Notes: generated by a model from the letters alone, not told the origin. Counted from the first letter of the stretch, positions 10,258-22,763 are shown. The stretch: 64,000 nucleotides of DNA from Laetiporus sulphureus 93-53 (GCF_001632365.1 NW_024468555.1:62001-126000), one strand, 5' to 3'. A program made the numbers and translations.

Positions 10258-11802
10258 ATGTCGGGACTAACCATCCAAACCAAAACCCCGTTTCATATCA
10301 GTGCGAAGCCGGAGAAGCAAGAGCTGGTCGATGAATACAGAGGCAAGGCTCTGAATGCGATCAGGACACCCGCGGTGGTCATAGACCGAGCACTTTTTGC
10401 TAAAAATTGTGCACTCATGCACGAAAACGCAAAGCAATGGGGCGCGAGTTTCAGGGCGCACGTCAAATCCCACAAGGTCAGGATGCAATAGCAGATGCTC
10501 GAGCCGGTACTGATCGTAGCCGATAGACGTCAGAAGGCATACGATTGCAGCTCGTTTCAGATGCAGGGCAGACGCACGCGATTGTCGTGTCCACGGTGAT
10601 GGAGGCTTGCGAGGTTATACGAGATGGATTGGTCGCCGATGGGACGGTCAAAGACGTAAGCTTCAATATGGTGTACTTGAAACACAACTGGCAGTGACCT
10701 CAACCTCTCATCGAGTGCAGATACTTTATGGCCTTCCGGTGGCCTTGAACAAGGTGCAGGACCTTTCTTCTCTGTGGGAAGAGATCGCGGCGTTCGACGC
10801 AAATCTACGGATCCTAATTGATAATCCAGCGCAAGTGAAGTTCCTGGAGGCCTTTGAGAGATCGAGGACAAATCCTCGCAGGTGGTCGGTGTTCATCAAA
10901 ATCGACTGTGGACAGAAGTGAGTATGAATAAAGTGAATCAAAGGGGACACTATTACAACGCATTATGCAGGCGAGCAGGACTCGACCCGCGTTCACCGCT
11001 TTTTGGACACCTGCTGCAGACTGTCTTCGAGTCGCCGGTGATCTCTCTGTATGGTTTCTATACACATGGCGGCCACTCTTACAGATCGACATCCATGCCT
11101 GAAGCCGCGTTCTACCTGTCAGAGGAGCTGAACGCAGTCAATACAGCAGCAGGACTGGCTTTGTCCGTTATGACAACCATACCTAGAGCACGATCTCATC
11201 ATGAGCCTTTCGTTCTCGCGATCGGCTCGACACCCACAGCCCACGCCGCCACAGCTGAGACCCGCCAGCAATTGGAAGCTCACCTCAACGGCAGACTTGA
11301 GATCCATGCAGGCAAGTTCATACCAATGGTTGAGACGAGGACGCAGGATAACGTGCTTGCAGGAAATTACCCCCTCCTGGACCTGCAGCAGTTGCACACA
11401 GGTTTGGTGGAAATGAATCGTGTCGCACAGCGCGTGTTGACGACCGTAATCTCCTACTACCCTGGCCGAGGGGACGGGGGCTCAGATGAAGCTCTGTGCG
11501 ACGCAGGAGCTATCGCAATGAGCAAAGATACCGGGCCACAGGAGGGCTTCGGACAGGTCGTGACAAGGCCGTGGAGGCTTAGCCGTATATCTCAGGAACA
11601 CGGAGTGCTAACGCAACGAAGATCGGAGCTCACTGGAGCGGATGCAGTCGACAGGCTCAGAGTGGGAGAGATGGTCCAGATTGTCGGACAGCATGCGTGC
11701 CTGATTTTGGCCGCGTATCCTTGGTATTATGTCGTCGATTCGTCCATGCCAAGTCGGGGGGATATTGTGGAGGATGTGTGGGTGCCGTGGAAGGGGTGGT
11801 GA
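10258..11802 (+). CDS. PLP-dependent D-serine dehydratase-like enzyme (alanine-racemase fold)
   Basis: Exons 10258-10476, 10527-10655, 10721-10917, 10971-11311, 11363-11802 give 441 aa, close to yeast Dsd1 (about 430). The N-terminal TIM-barrel domain carries AHVKSHKT, whose Lys forms the Schiff base with pyridoxal phosphate. IDCGQKRAG and GFYTHGGHSY are barrel motifs of the family. The C-terminal beta domain ends with GQHACLILAAYPWYYVVD, whose His-x-Cys pair is the zinc site of eukaryotic D-serine dehydratases. Predicted reaction: D-serine to pyruvate and ammonia, in the cytosol; D-threonine aldolase-type activity is an alternative. The fourth intron (11312-11362) has a GC donor (GCAAGT), is 51 nt and stop-free; splicing restores HAGNYP, retention inserts 17 residues. 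Confidence 0.9.
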
Positions 11803-12163
11803 ACCACTTCTGACGCGTTGCTGTATGTATAAAATACCCAAGCGTACCCTTGTGTATACCACCAGTAATGAGTACGGGAGAGTCTGTTAGTCGTGCCGTA
11901 CGATATAACAAGAGGCCATCGCGCGCAGATACGCGCTGCTGTGAAGAAGGGCACGAGAGTCAGGAAAAAAATAGTGGTGGCAGTGGCAGGTCCGGAGGAA
12001 GGAGGACGAGCTGGGCCCACGGCGAGTCCGAGCGAGCTGGAGCACGTGTACCGCGACAAGCAGCGCCGGCGGTTTTCATGTCGGGTAACTGCAGCACTTC
12101 GAGTTCGGTTCCAATATACTTCCTTCTCTTGACCGCTTCCGATCCCATACCATTTTGCTCACC
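11803..12163. other. intergenic, 361 bp
   Basis: No supported gene. The last 60 bp is pyrimidine-rich and forms the 5' flank of the Rab gene. Confidence 0.5.
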
Positions 12164-13266
12164 ATGCCTGTTGACGACTACGATGCAGGCGCCACGGAGC
12201 TTATGGAGACCTATGGTGCGTCTGGGCTTTTTGAGAACGTGAGGTACACCACTCACGAGATGCTCAAGACTTCCTCATGAAGTATATCATCATCGGTGCG
12301 ACTTTCGATATCGTCGGATCTTCTGTCGATGCTCAAGGTGCAACGCAGGAGAGGCTGGGACAGGAAAATCCTGTCTGCTGCATCAGTTCACCCACAACGC
12401 CTGTACGTGCGCGGTTTCCCGCCTGCGGACCATATTGACGCCGTCTCTATAGTCAAAGAGCACTCGGCGCACACGATCGGGGTGGAGTTTTCAAGTCGGA
12501 CCGTCAAGCTGGGGGAGAAGCGCATAAAGCTGCAGGTGCGCATTGATACTTACTTTGTGGTATACTGGTCAATAGCTGGCCGGTAGCTGTGGGACACTGC
12601 AGGACAGGAGAGATTTAGGTCCGGCTTCCATCCTCCACGCTCATCGTTCTTGTGACTCGCTTACAACGACTGCATCTTAGGTCAGTAACCAGAAGTTACT
12701 ACCGAGGAGCTGCTGGAGCCATTCTTGTATACGATATCACTAGGTGTGCGCACACGCTGATGCTAAAGCTATACACGCCGACCAACGTCTCTAGCCGTGC
12801 TTCATTCGTGAACCTGTCCCAATGGCTTGCGGATGCACGTACTCTTGCCAGCCCGCATCTCGTCACAGTGCTAGTTGGAAACAAGTCGGATAGAGAAGAA
12901 GACCGAGAGGTGGACTGGGAAGAGGCAAGCAAATGGGCGGCCGAAAATGGTGCGCCGGCCGTTTGTGCAACGTCGCCAGAATGTATGACTTACGACACTG
13001 TCGCAGATCTGCACTTCCTAGAAGCATCGTCGCTATCAGGCGACAACGTCGAGGCTCCGTTCCTCCTCTGTGCACGGTCGATACTGCTCGCGATAGAGTC
13101 TGGTATCCTCGATCCAGAGAAGGCTGGAAGCGGCGTCAGCTACGGTGACCGAGCACTGCGGAGAGTCAATAGTTCGAGTCGGCTTAGCTTTGGAAGCTTG
13201 AGTGGATCGCGAAGGAGGGGCAATATCAAGCTACGACTACCAGGCACCAACGGCAAGTGTTGCTGA
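12164..13266 (+). CDS. Rab4-like small GTPase
   Basis: Exons 12164-12215, 12269-12295, 12349-12402, 12453-12535, 12587-12618, 12681-12743, 12795-12949, 13007-13266 give 241 aa. The P-loop is GEAGTGKS, switch I includes HTIGVEFSS, switch [21 protein letters not shown], the base-binding motifs are NKSD and EASS, and the protein ends GKCC, a double-cysteine geranylgeranylation site. The [14 protein letters not shown] and RSVTRSYY blocks place it near Rab4/Rab2/Rab14, probably Rab4, acting in early endosome recycling on membranes. The segment before the tail is longer and richer in Ser/Arg than in animal Rab4. Seven introns in a 1.1-kb gene. Subfamily call is moderately sure. Confidence 0.92.
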
Positions 13267-13744
13267 CAAGTGTGTCTCCTGACGTTCGATATTGGACTTT
13301 CGAGTTAGAAATATTTTGTGAGTCTGTCTTGCTCTGATTCTAGCTAGCCGTTCTCACACGTCCTCATCAGAGATGGTGCCGTAGGCTATCATTTCGTTAA
13401 TGCCTCTCACGACGTAGGCAGTCCTTTACTACGCCCATTCATTCTCACTCATAACTGTTATGCCTCACGATTTCTTCATCCGCCATCTCTCGTTCATCTC
13501 TCTGCGTTAGACTCCATAATCCTCGATGGATCTACTATTCTGTCTGCAGTCATCCGCATCTTTCTCTACATGCATCCGGATCTTGTGTATAATAGTATCA
13601 ACGGACATCTCAAAGTATTTTCTTCACCTGCTTAGCTTCCGCTTCACGCACCATGCATGCATCTGTCCACATTCAGCAATCGAGGCGGTCTCTTAAAACA
13701 CCATAGACCAAGCCAGAGTCCACCGGCTAACCTGGGCTATTATA
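13267..13744. other. intergenic left of the MITE
   Basis: AT- and pyrimidine-rich 3' flank of the Rab gene with no supported gene. Confidence 0.5.
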
Positions 13745-14082
13745 CACAGTCTGCATAGATTTATTTTTCCACGGGAAACCTGATGCAAAAATGGTGAAAA
13801 TATCTTATGTCTGGATATGGAAATAGTTTGGAAATTGGGCGGAGACAATTAAATTATGTTACGATTGTTTTACTGAAACATATCAGCAATAGTGAAACTA
13901 TTTCCCAAAGGAAGATATTTCAGTCCAAAAATATGTGATACTGATATGTTTCGGTGAAGCAATTGTAACATAATTCAATTGTCTCCACCCAATTTCCAAA
14001 CTATTTCCATATCCAGACTTAAGATATTTTCACCATTTTTCCATCAGGTTTCCCGTGGAAAAATAAATCTGTGCAGGCTGTG
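13745..14082. mobile_element. MITE-like foldback element, copy 1 (338 bp)
   Basis: The element has two 142-nt arms (13745-13886 and 13941-14082) that are reverse complements with about ten mismatches, separated by a 54-nt centre. It begins CACAGTCTGCATAG and ends in the inverse. There is no coding capacity, so it is a non-autonomous element. A virtually identical 338-bp copy lies at 47238-47575. This copy is flanked by TATA on both sides, a candidate target duplication. The high identity of the copies suggests recent activity or conversion. The superfamily cannot be decided because the flanks of the two copies suggest different duplication lengths. Confidence 0.85.
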
Positions 14083-14280
14083 TATACGCGATAGCGATGC
14101 GGGACCTAAAAGGGAGAAGGTAGTCGACTGGATATCTCAGCCACCGGCGTGTCGTCTGAAATCTAATCGGCGCGTTTCGGAGATGAAAATGCTTATGTAA
14201 TCCGAAAGTGCGTAGTACTGATGTCACGTTGCACTCGTTGATACCCACTTCTCGTGCCCCTGAGCTCTTACGCATCCACC

Positions 14281-15581
14281 ATGCCCAAAGGCAAGAAGAA
14301 AAAAACTCAGGCCAATACATACGATGACAAGGCGGAGATGCCTTGGCTCCTCGGGACTCACATGATGACCGTGAGAGAGAGCATCTGGTTACCACAAGGC
14401 GAGGTCATCAATGCCGAAACGTTGAACCGGTATGGTCCCACGGTCACCCCCAAGCGTACCAACGTGGCCAAGAAACTCACCGACATTGTCTTCGCTCCGG
14501 ATGCGGAGCTGGCTCTCCCGGAGGACCCTGATGTCATTTTCTATATATGTGGGTCTCCACCTCCCACCGTCATCCCTCATTCTGATATGCCTCAAGCAGC
14601 CTTCGATCCGACAGAAGTTGACACTACTATTGATGCTCAAAGCGATAACCTGAAGTACCTCGCTGTCGTCAACCCCGTTGATAAGGCTCACTTCAAAAGC
14701 CTTGTTGATGCTACAGCAGCAGCCAATGGCTGTGCCCTCATTGCCTCGATGGATGCTGAATGTAGAAAGACTAAGCATAGGCCTGCAGGTGTGCCATTTT
14801 CCCCTGTGTCTGTGTGCCACATGCTCACATCTGTTGCATCAAGCTCCACACAAGCACCCCATTCCAGCACCTTCCACCAGTGAAAGCAGGAGCATCCATG
14901 ATGGAGGACTCACTGCACTCAATGCCAAGTTTGAGAAGCTTGCAGCAGAACAAGCTATCACGAATGCTGAGCTTCGTCAAACGAACAAAACGAATGCTGA
15001 GCTTCGTCAAACGAACACTGAGCTTCGTCAAAGGAACGCTGAGCTTTGTCAAACGAACGCTGAGCTTCGTCAAACGAACGCTGAGTTTCGTCAAACCATT
15101 GCCGACCTTCACGTGGAGGTCACCGCTGTGAGCTTTTGACCTCTCTCTCAACATTCAGCGTGTGTTGCTAATTCATGACTGTTCTCACCATCTATAGCAT
15201 GACAAGACAATCAAATTGCTTGCGAACCGGGCAATATTCGACGAGGCGCGTCAGCTTATCGCAGAGCGCTATGGGTTCCAGCTGGCTGAGCTACAGCCAC
15301 GGCAGTATCACACTGACATTGACGTGTGGCGGAGCAATATTGTGGACACTATACATGCGTGCCTGTCTGACACGGACAAGGCAGTGCTGGACAAGAATAC
15401 TTTGGACGTGCTATTTGACAGTGGGAGTGGCAGCGTCCGCCGACAGGGCAACCATGCTGCTCATTCGGCAACCAGGAGGAACATGGGCGTCGCGGTGCTG
15501 TCGTCCGCTTTGACCCAGGGGCAGAGAGAAGCTCTGCGAAACTTGCATATGTTCGTCGTAGGCGAGGAGCCGGCGTTGTGA
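14281..15581 (+). CDS. uncharacterised protein with a tandem coiled-coil repeat
   Basis: Exons 14281-14788, 14844-15127, 15198-15581 give 391 aa. The start has a good context (ccaccATG) and a basic leader (PKGKKKKTQ). Residues 1-170 form an acidic globular-looking region of no family I recognise. The middle holds about six copies of the heptad NAELRQT, encoded by a 21-nt tandem repeat (14961-15105), which predicts a coiled coil. The C-terminal 128 residues are helical and compositionally normal. The gene lies just right of the MITE. An upstream in-frame ATG at 14254 is less likely. No function assigned. Confidence 0.75.
14961..15105 (+). repeat. 21-nt coding minisatellite
   Basis: About six imperfect head-to-tail copies of a 21-nt unit related to aacgctgagcttcgtcaaac. 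Each unit encodes one NAELRQT heptad and copies differ by point changes. One early copy carries an extra triplet pair, so copy number can vary without breaking frame. Confidence 0.85.
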
Positions 15582-15793
15582 TTTGTTCTCAAAGTATACC
15601 CCATCGTGACTTGTAAATACATACCCGACTCATTCCACAGCCTGAAAGAGGTCACCACGCTCTGCCATGTAATTTATTCGCTTGAACGTGCACAATTCTC
15701 CTCACAATCGATGTCTCGCAGGTTATTGGGACATCTTCGTGTTTGCACCAGTTGTACATACAACAGTTAGCGTACGCTACGTTCGAGTAGTGA

Positions 15794-17214
15794 CTACTGC
15801 AGGATGCGTATACTTTCAGGTGGCCCGAGGTAGCTCGGTTGTACACCGCCTGTGTCTGCAATGCGGGATTCAAGATGTGCACTTCATAGAATTCAGAGAT
15901 GGTGACATACCGATAACAATCTTCTGCACGACGACAGTAGGCTCAATCATCCAGAGCTGTTCAATTTTTAATACACCGATGTTTATGATCACACTGTTTT
16001 GTGCTTACTGTTAACGTGTGGGCGCCCGGTCCAGCAGTGAAGTTCATGTAAATCAAGTTGACGTTCGTCGCCACCCAGCCATCAAGTCCGTTCCACGCAA
16101 CAGGCTATGTCCCCGGCGTTACAACTGGCACGAAGTAGCTCAGTTGTGGCTCGCACGAGTCGACCTGGATGCCGATAGCAAGGGGCCGGGTCGGCCCATG
16201 CGAGTTCTGTAACGGCGAGACGTAGGTCGTGATGGAGACGTTGCCGCTATCCTGATAGGTGTTGAAAGTGTAAAAGTCGTACTCACTAGACCGGTGTAAG
16301 TATGCGGATCTCGAACTGGAAACCAACGAACGCTCACATGCTGGGACCGGTGCCGACTGTGAAGTTGAGCTCGTCGCCACCGCGAGGCCACGGGGTGACG
16401 CCGGAGAGCATCCGGCCGTAGCCCGGGAGATTGGTCCACGCAATGCCTTCGACCGTAGTATTCCTTGAAGGGCGCGCAGCCTCGATCGAGACGCACCCAT
16501 CGCCCTCAATGAAGCCTACGTGGTGCAAATCAACGCAATCTAGCGTGACCAGACTGGTTGTACATACCTGTGAAATTATTCGGCACCTGCGTGTAATTCG
16601 CGGTCAGCGTCGCCGTAAGAGACATCGACGGCTGGCCCTGCGGATAGGCCTCGAATGTGATCAATGCGGTTTCCGTGCTCGCCAGTCGACGGTGGCGAAG
16701 ATCCGCTGCTCGGGCGCGTCAGGCGATATGTAGCCTGCCGCGGGCGACATTGTCACCCAAGTGACGTTGCTGGTCGCCGTGAAATTGAATGGAACTGGTC
16801 CGCCGGCGCCGATGTCGAAGTACCTGTTTCCGGAAGGCAAGTAGGGGTCGATGGACAGAGATGGTTTCGGGCAGCTGTAGCCTTGCGCGCATTGGTATTG
16901 GTTGTCGCCTGGCCTGATGCGCTCCGGTGAGATGTAGGAATGATGTGATATGACGAAAACGCGCACCAGGCAGCCTGGGTACCCTCAGGTGCGACTCACA
17001 TGGCGCCAGCTAACGCTTGCTTTTGCGCTTGATACCTCGAGATATAGGGCATGCTTAAGAAACGTTGGTGGTCTGTAACGCGCATCCGAACGCTCAACTC
17101 ACGTATTGGCCTGTGGCTGCTGCCAGTAGGAATACATGACATGAGTCTGGCTCATCATCTGGGTCCTGAGGGTCTCCGTCCCGTGACGAAATCTCAACCA
17201 ATGTTGGACTTACA
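15794..17214 (-). pseudogene. decayed GH115 xylan alpha-glucuronidase, C-terminal part
   Basis: Recognisable exons (minus) 17165-17103, 17053-17000, 16913-16568, 16515-16338, 16285-16009, 15956-15911, 15855-15794 encode the C-terminal third of a GH115 enzyme (which removes methylglucuronic acid from xylan). Family landmarks are QMMSQTH, YWQQP, DPYLPSGNRYFDI, FIEGDGCVSIEA, GVTPWPRGGD, EYDFYTFNT and the terminal SYLGPPES. Three faults are seen: a one-base loss near 16684 shifts frame between VDW and ASTETA; an in-frame TAG at 16105-16107 interrupts PGT-PVAWNGLDGW; and the N-terminal two thirds (about 2 kb) is not found upstream of about 17214. Splice sites and C-terminus are otherwise intact, so decay is recent. 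A nearby exon ending at 17214 is the last plausible upstream piece. Confidence 0.85.
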
Positions 17215-17254
17215 TGTGGCTGCCGACAGAACTTCGATTACAGATCTGTTCTAA

Positions 17255-19059
17255 ATAAACGGATTGTATGACCGACTGTGAGCTAGCACGTTACGTAACG
17301 ATCTGCGTGACCGAGCTGATGAACGAGCTCGACGTCGAGGACGATGCTGAGGAGGAGGGAAGTCTGCAAGAGACTCATTCCGACATTGAGTGTGCAGGAT
17401 TCGACAAATCCTGTAGTTTCAGGCACTCACCAATGCGTGGTCAAAGGATGCTTAACGCGGTGCTGATGACTGCACATTTTAGGGAGATAGATGCATGCGG
17501 CCGACACCACTGACCAGATCAAAGATGGGTTCTCATCATGCGGGGACTTTCATCTCAGCAGCTTTCTGGAGTTGCTACGATACTAAGAAGACGAAAGTTC
17601 AGTAGAATGACGTCCCATAACAAGGACTGTGGTACTACTCACGTTAACTGCGCGAAGCTTTGCAACGAAAAGCGTGGATTTGGATATATCGGGTAAATGT
17701 CTCCGGGGTGAGCGATTACGACCTTTGAACAGTATTGACCTCGCCACGCTGAATAGTCATGACCTGAACGTCTGAAAATGGAGGGTCATATTTGAATGAC
17801 AATCCAGATATGGGCGGTTGGGAACGGTCTCAGTTCTTATAACTTCTGCAGCGGTAAGTCCAGTCATCAGCCTTGGTCTAGATGATTTAAAACGTCAGAT
17901 CGTCTTCACGTACGGCCACAGGATTATCGAGACAAATGCGCAAGCATCTCGCAATAATGAGGCTGACTATCACCCTTGACAGTTGCCTAGCATCTCACAA
18001 TGAGTCGTTCTAAGTCGTATAGTCACCGCTTCCAATGGGACTTGTACTCGCCATGTTTCTCGTTACAGCTTGTGATTCAATTCTTATATTCCTCGCATTT
18101 GTTGGTGTTGCTCAAGTGCATGTCCAGCCGTTTCTACAATCATGTCATGAGTTAAATCTAGCAACCCATTTCAACACTTGAAGAGGTAGAGGGGCCCGGG
18201 ATTCACGTACTTGTAGATAAATTGGAACGACAAATTCACTGAGATCAACCGTAGCACTCCCCACACTTACTTATTGCCGGTATGAAGCGTCATGGATCAC
18301 TAGTCCATTGCTTAACTCGAAGCTTCTCGGAGTTGCAAGCATAGTCACTGGCAGTACATACTGTGCAATTTCGAACAGTGGTTGGTCAGTCGCGCGTCGC
18401 GGTAGCCTCTCAACGATCACGTCACGGTCGGGCAATATTCGGGCGCTTAGTATAATTTGCTCGAGCGCTGTTTATCGTCAGAGTCACTGATACGTGACAT
18501 TTAAACCATTCGCTGACAGTTCACCAGAATGTACGACTACTACCATTTAGCCTTTCTCATTTCACAGGAAGAGAACAACCCAGTCATGTCAGCCACGTGA
18601 GTGAATGTGTCCTCGTCGGAAGAGAACGTTTCTAGACCGTACTGATGGACTGACTCAACGTGCCCACAAAGCATGGATTAGCGAGGAAAGAAAACTATAC
18701 CAGGGAAACGGAACGAAGGAAAAGGACTTGAGTGGCGTGCTTCCATGCGCTAGTGTTCAGAGGAAAAATTGCGCAGGTTCGTAGTTGGTACTAACAGTCA
18801 AGTTGAAGTCTTTATTCTCGGGGCAGCGATAGCACAGGCATTTCCATTCAATGCGGCTGTGGAACGGGTCTCATGGCACCTCATGAGGATACGCTGCCAT
18901 AACACATCATACATTTCCATACTAACAACTTCAGGATGCGTATAGCTCGCAAACTCTGATACGTTCCACAGTTATGACCGAGTAGAGCACAAGCGCTAGC
19001 GCATCTGTTTTATTCAGCGGTAAGTTGATCGCAATGATTTGATCGAAGAACGAATTGCT
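17255..19059. other. gene-poor stretch, 1.8 kb
   Basis: No supported gene and no long open frame. A short stop-free minus-strand stretch near 17650-17720 ends at a good GTGAGT donor but could not be linked to other exons. The N-terminal part of GH115 is not detectable here. Confidence 0.45.
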
Positions 19060-20123
19060 TCACCAAGAACGGCGAGTAGGAGGCTTGAGAGGGACGTTCT
19101 TGACAAAGTCCTGGGCATGATCCCCAAGCCTCTCTATGATCTCATTCCTAACCATCGCGTACACCTCTTCATTCAGGATCATGTCCTGGGTACCTGGCAT
19201 GGATGTCTCAGCGTTAGTGGAGGGACAACCACGAACGCATTGGTGCAGTCGCACTGTATTGGAAGGCCACAGAGTCAGACCCGAACTTGTAGAAGAGGAC
19301 ATCTCCGTCGAAACCAGACGTCTCGTAATCGTAACATCCGATACGCCACATTGCGTTCTTGCCCTGGTCAACCCTAGACACCGCGCAGGAAAGGACACGA
19401 AAGGTGTCAGGTCGGGCAGAGAGTAAGGTAAACATCAAACACGCACTGGCACACGCCCGACTGGAAATCCGCTCTGGTGTTCTCCCAGGAGTGGGATTTG
19501 AACAGAGTGTAGGCACCTTCAGTGTCGGGTCTCTTCAAAGCATCGATCATAGCCTTGAAAGCTTCCATGGCAGACGAGCCGAGGAATGCCTCCATGACGA
19601 AAAGCACGGCCTTGTCGACACTGTCATGACCGCTGGCGTTGGAAAGGTCGACGAAGCTGGTGGCGGAAGGTGGGTCAGCCTTTTTGTGGAACGAAAAGCT
19701 CATAGAATTCGCAGACCTGAAGTTTTGGACTATCCATCCCACGTTCTCGAGAGTGGTCTTGTACACGCCGTACCACTTCATGGCCTGGTCCTTTTGGTTG
19801 CGATCGTATTGCGCGTTTGCCGCCCACTGCGCGAACAGCGAGGAGTTCATCACGTCGGACTGGACACGGTGGGGGCATAGATATGAGGACGTCTATTCCC
19901 GCAGCGAAAGTTCGTGTGTCATTGTACTCACCTTCTGCTGTCCAGAGAGGTTTCCGACAAAGGAGATCACGGAGCTATCGACAACCGCTGCCGTATCTTC
20001 ATCGGCGGCGGCGACGGAAGCACCGCCCGCAGCTCCTTCTGCCCGAGCAGATGGAGGAGGAGGCGGTGGAATGGCGAGCTTGACATTACGGACGAAGTTC
20101 ACGCTTTCGTTGACAGTGCTCAT
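19060..20123 (-). CDS. unnamed paralog family, member 1
   Basis: Exons (minus) 20123-19932, 19859-19717, 19656-19453, 19373-19255, 19193-19060 give 263 aa. Exon 1 encodes a polyproline/alanine leader ending in SFVGNLSGQQK. The core contains FAQWAANAQYDRN, LENVGWIVQ, AMIDALKRPDTEGAYTLF, FDGDVLFYKFGSD, and a helical tail with LNEEVY and LGDHAQDFVKNVPLKPPT. There is no signal peptide or membrane segment, so the product is probably soluble and cytosolic. I do not recognise a named family and assign no function. Exon lengths 143, 204 and 119 are exactly shared with member 2, and the 119-nt exon is also shared with member 3. Gene model is well supported by this three-way comparison. Confidence 0.85.
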
Positions 20124-22763
20124 GACGAATGTGCTTCGGTAAGGCAGTCAATGGGAGGGTGTTTCCCCACTCCTCATCCCATGCAGGCTTTTGTAGACTC
20201 CCCGGCCACGCGGTGCGTGAATTTCTGCCGCTTGCTCAGGTTCAAATTGGAGATGGACCTAATGAAGCAAGGATGCACTACGACTTGCACCTGATTTCAT
20301 GAATGGTAATACATTGAGCTGGCTACCACAGGTGACAACTTGTAGCCTGAATTATGCGAGTCTCAGGGCCGTACACTGCACTAAGTTTCCATCTGCTCAA
20401 AAACGGGCAGTCAATGGAAGCCGCAGTACTAAGCCCTCCGACACTCCATCGGATGTGATTTTTGCGGTTCCTTCACATTTTCTAAATTCGTCGGAATCCA
20501 AGCATCGAAGATTAGAGAACAGATGTGATGCCGTGCTTGGAACGACGTTGACAAGTTACTCCGGTCCTCACCATCATTTTGATATTACCAACCGGCGGGA
20601 TTCTTTGACATGTTTGTAGTTTTTGTCTTGTACCTGACATCGGAAGCGATAGACGGAGAACTTTCGCATATACAGGCGTTAGTCGTATCCGCTGGTTTGG
20701 TATTGTACTGGCACGTTCGCCTCGCATGAATGGGCTCCAGAACATCAGTTCGGTAACCTAAAGCCAGGGCCAATAGACGCACATCCCGTCGGTCAGATCT
20801 CCGGCGTCTGTTCTCCATCGAAATGTGCCTCGGCCACCTTCGACAAGCACGCGACGTCGACAATTCAGCAAGGGAAGCTTCGTTCGTGGCATGCATTTGC
20901 CTTTCGGTACACATTGCCCTATACGAGCGGCGAGCTCATCTCTCCACATAACAGGTGCTTCGTCGACAATGGCACCGTGAAACTAGACGGATCCAATCTT
21001 GTTACCTTCCGTTAATAACTCAGAGGCGAGCAGTGCTCTTTTCAGCCAACGCCGTCGAGCTCATAGCAAAAAGACCGCGTTGACAAACCTTACTATGCAC
21101 TTCCAAGATCCTCCATAGTACCAACGTTCTGGATCTTGTCTCTTCGCTTTGCGGAACGCCCACAACCCAGGAAAGGGGATCTCAAGGCCACTAGTGTGTC
21201 ATCTGATGCCAGGCTACTATTAGGTAGCCCTGGCCGCATGCGTTATGCGTGATCAGACAATGCCTAACTGCGACGGTAGAATGAACGTAGCTTGTCAAGT
21301 TTGGGCCGGAGAACACTCTATTCATATTCATTCAAGCGCTTTCCGTGTCAACAACAGGCATATTCTGCTGTTGTGCCTCGCTGATTTACCCGGTCCACCT
21401 GCCAGCAATTCCATTGAAAGCATAGACAGTACCTGACGCATGAATGGAGGCGCATGTCATCCTTTCGAAAGCACCGCGAATCGTGATGACCAGCTACCTC
21501 GGTCAGAGCACCCCGGTTGATGAAAGCGTGGTATGCTTCCATCCGCCTCCTGACCAAACCTTGCTCCAAGGTGACGTGGGCTCCATGCCTTTCATACCTC
21601 CGTCCGCATTCGCAGTGAGTCGATGTACACGGCAGAGTAACCCAATTCCCTGGATGGTGGGAATTCTGGACCATGACCAGCTTTAATTCATCGGATCCCA
21701 TCGTTGGTTCGTATCACGCATATATTCATTGATCCAAAATTGTCATCCACCGTGTGGCTTGTCCACAGTGTGCATCAATCTGGGCAATGTGACCTCAGCA
21801 CCTACGATGACAAGCGGGATCATGGACCCGGCATGAGCACACCACCCCAGGCTGTGTTTTGCAAGCTCCTTGCTCGCATTAGAGGGCGCCACGGTCCACA
21901 TGGTCGTTTTCTGGGGTTTGGTGTGGAAGACGTCGATGGTGGGACGCAGCACGAGGGAGCCTTTCCCACTTCGAATACGCAAAGTTTTGCTCATGACCTG
22001 ACTTTCATAACACAGCAAAACGTAGATTTACGAACACGTATTAACACGTTAGCTGCGTCGAAGACCAGGCTCATTCGGTTACAGGAATGAGTCAAAGATT
22101 GCGTAAGTCGACATTTCAGAAGAGCTAGCACGGAGGGAGTATTCTGCTTGCTCAGTCACTGAACGACTATCGCTACTGTAAGGTTAGGGATTCTGTAGTC
22201 GTAATATTCATCTTGCGTTTCAAGAATAATATCTCCGCCGCTTGGAGGCATTAGCAAGCATCTCATGATCACTTTGAATACAGCTGTCATATCTAATCTT
22301 TATCCCACCGATGTCAAAACGGATTTGGAGTGCAAAGGTCTATTCGTGTTATTACCTTGTCAATGCTGAGGCAGGGAAGATTCAGAGAACGTTGCAACGC
22401 GTCTATCTAATACAATAGTCTATTCGGTTAACCTGGACAGGTTCAGTTGATCATGCATTGAAATGGTCGGAATAATGTGAATCAATCAGTGACTTGATGC
22501 AATGCTGCTCGCGTAAGTCGGGTACCTAGCTCCTCATGCTGCTTAAACGGCACACACTGCACGCGGCCTGAGGCGTGAAGACGTTTACGTCACAACAAAT
22601 GTATATTTATTTCCGTTTTCATGACACTTGTACAGAACCGGTCACACAGGCAAGATCATGTTATACATTGGACAACGACAAGAGAAACTCGCAGGGCCAG
22701 TAACTCTGGAAGATCTGTTCTATCATTTGGTGAATGATATTTCACGATGATACTTATAGATAC
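20124..22763. other. gene-poor stretch, 2.6 kb
   Basis: Several open frames of 60-130 codons overlap on both strands (notably 21348-22090), but none shows splice-consistent partners, family motifs or a clear codon pattern. I see no gene I can support. Confidence 0.4.

Noticed and set aside
21348..22090. Overlapping frames of 80-130 codons on both strands in the gene-poor island
   Set aside because: No family motif, inconsistent splice phase and similar quality on both strands.
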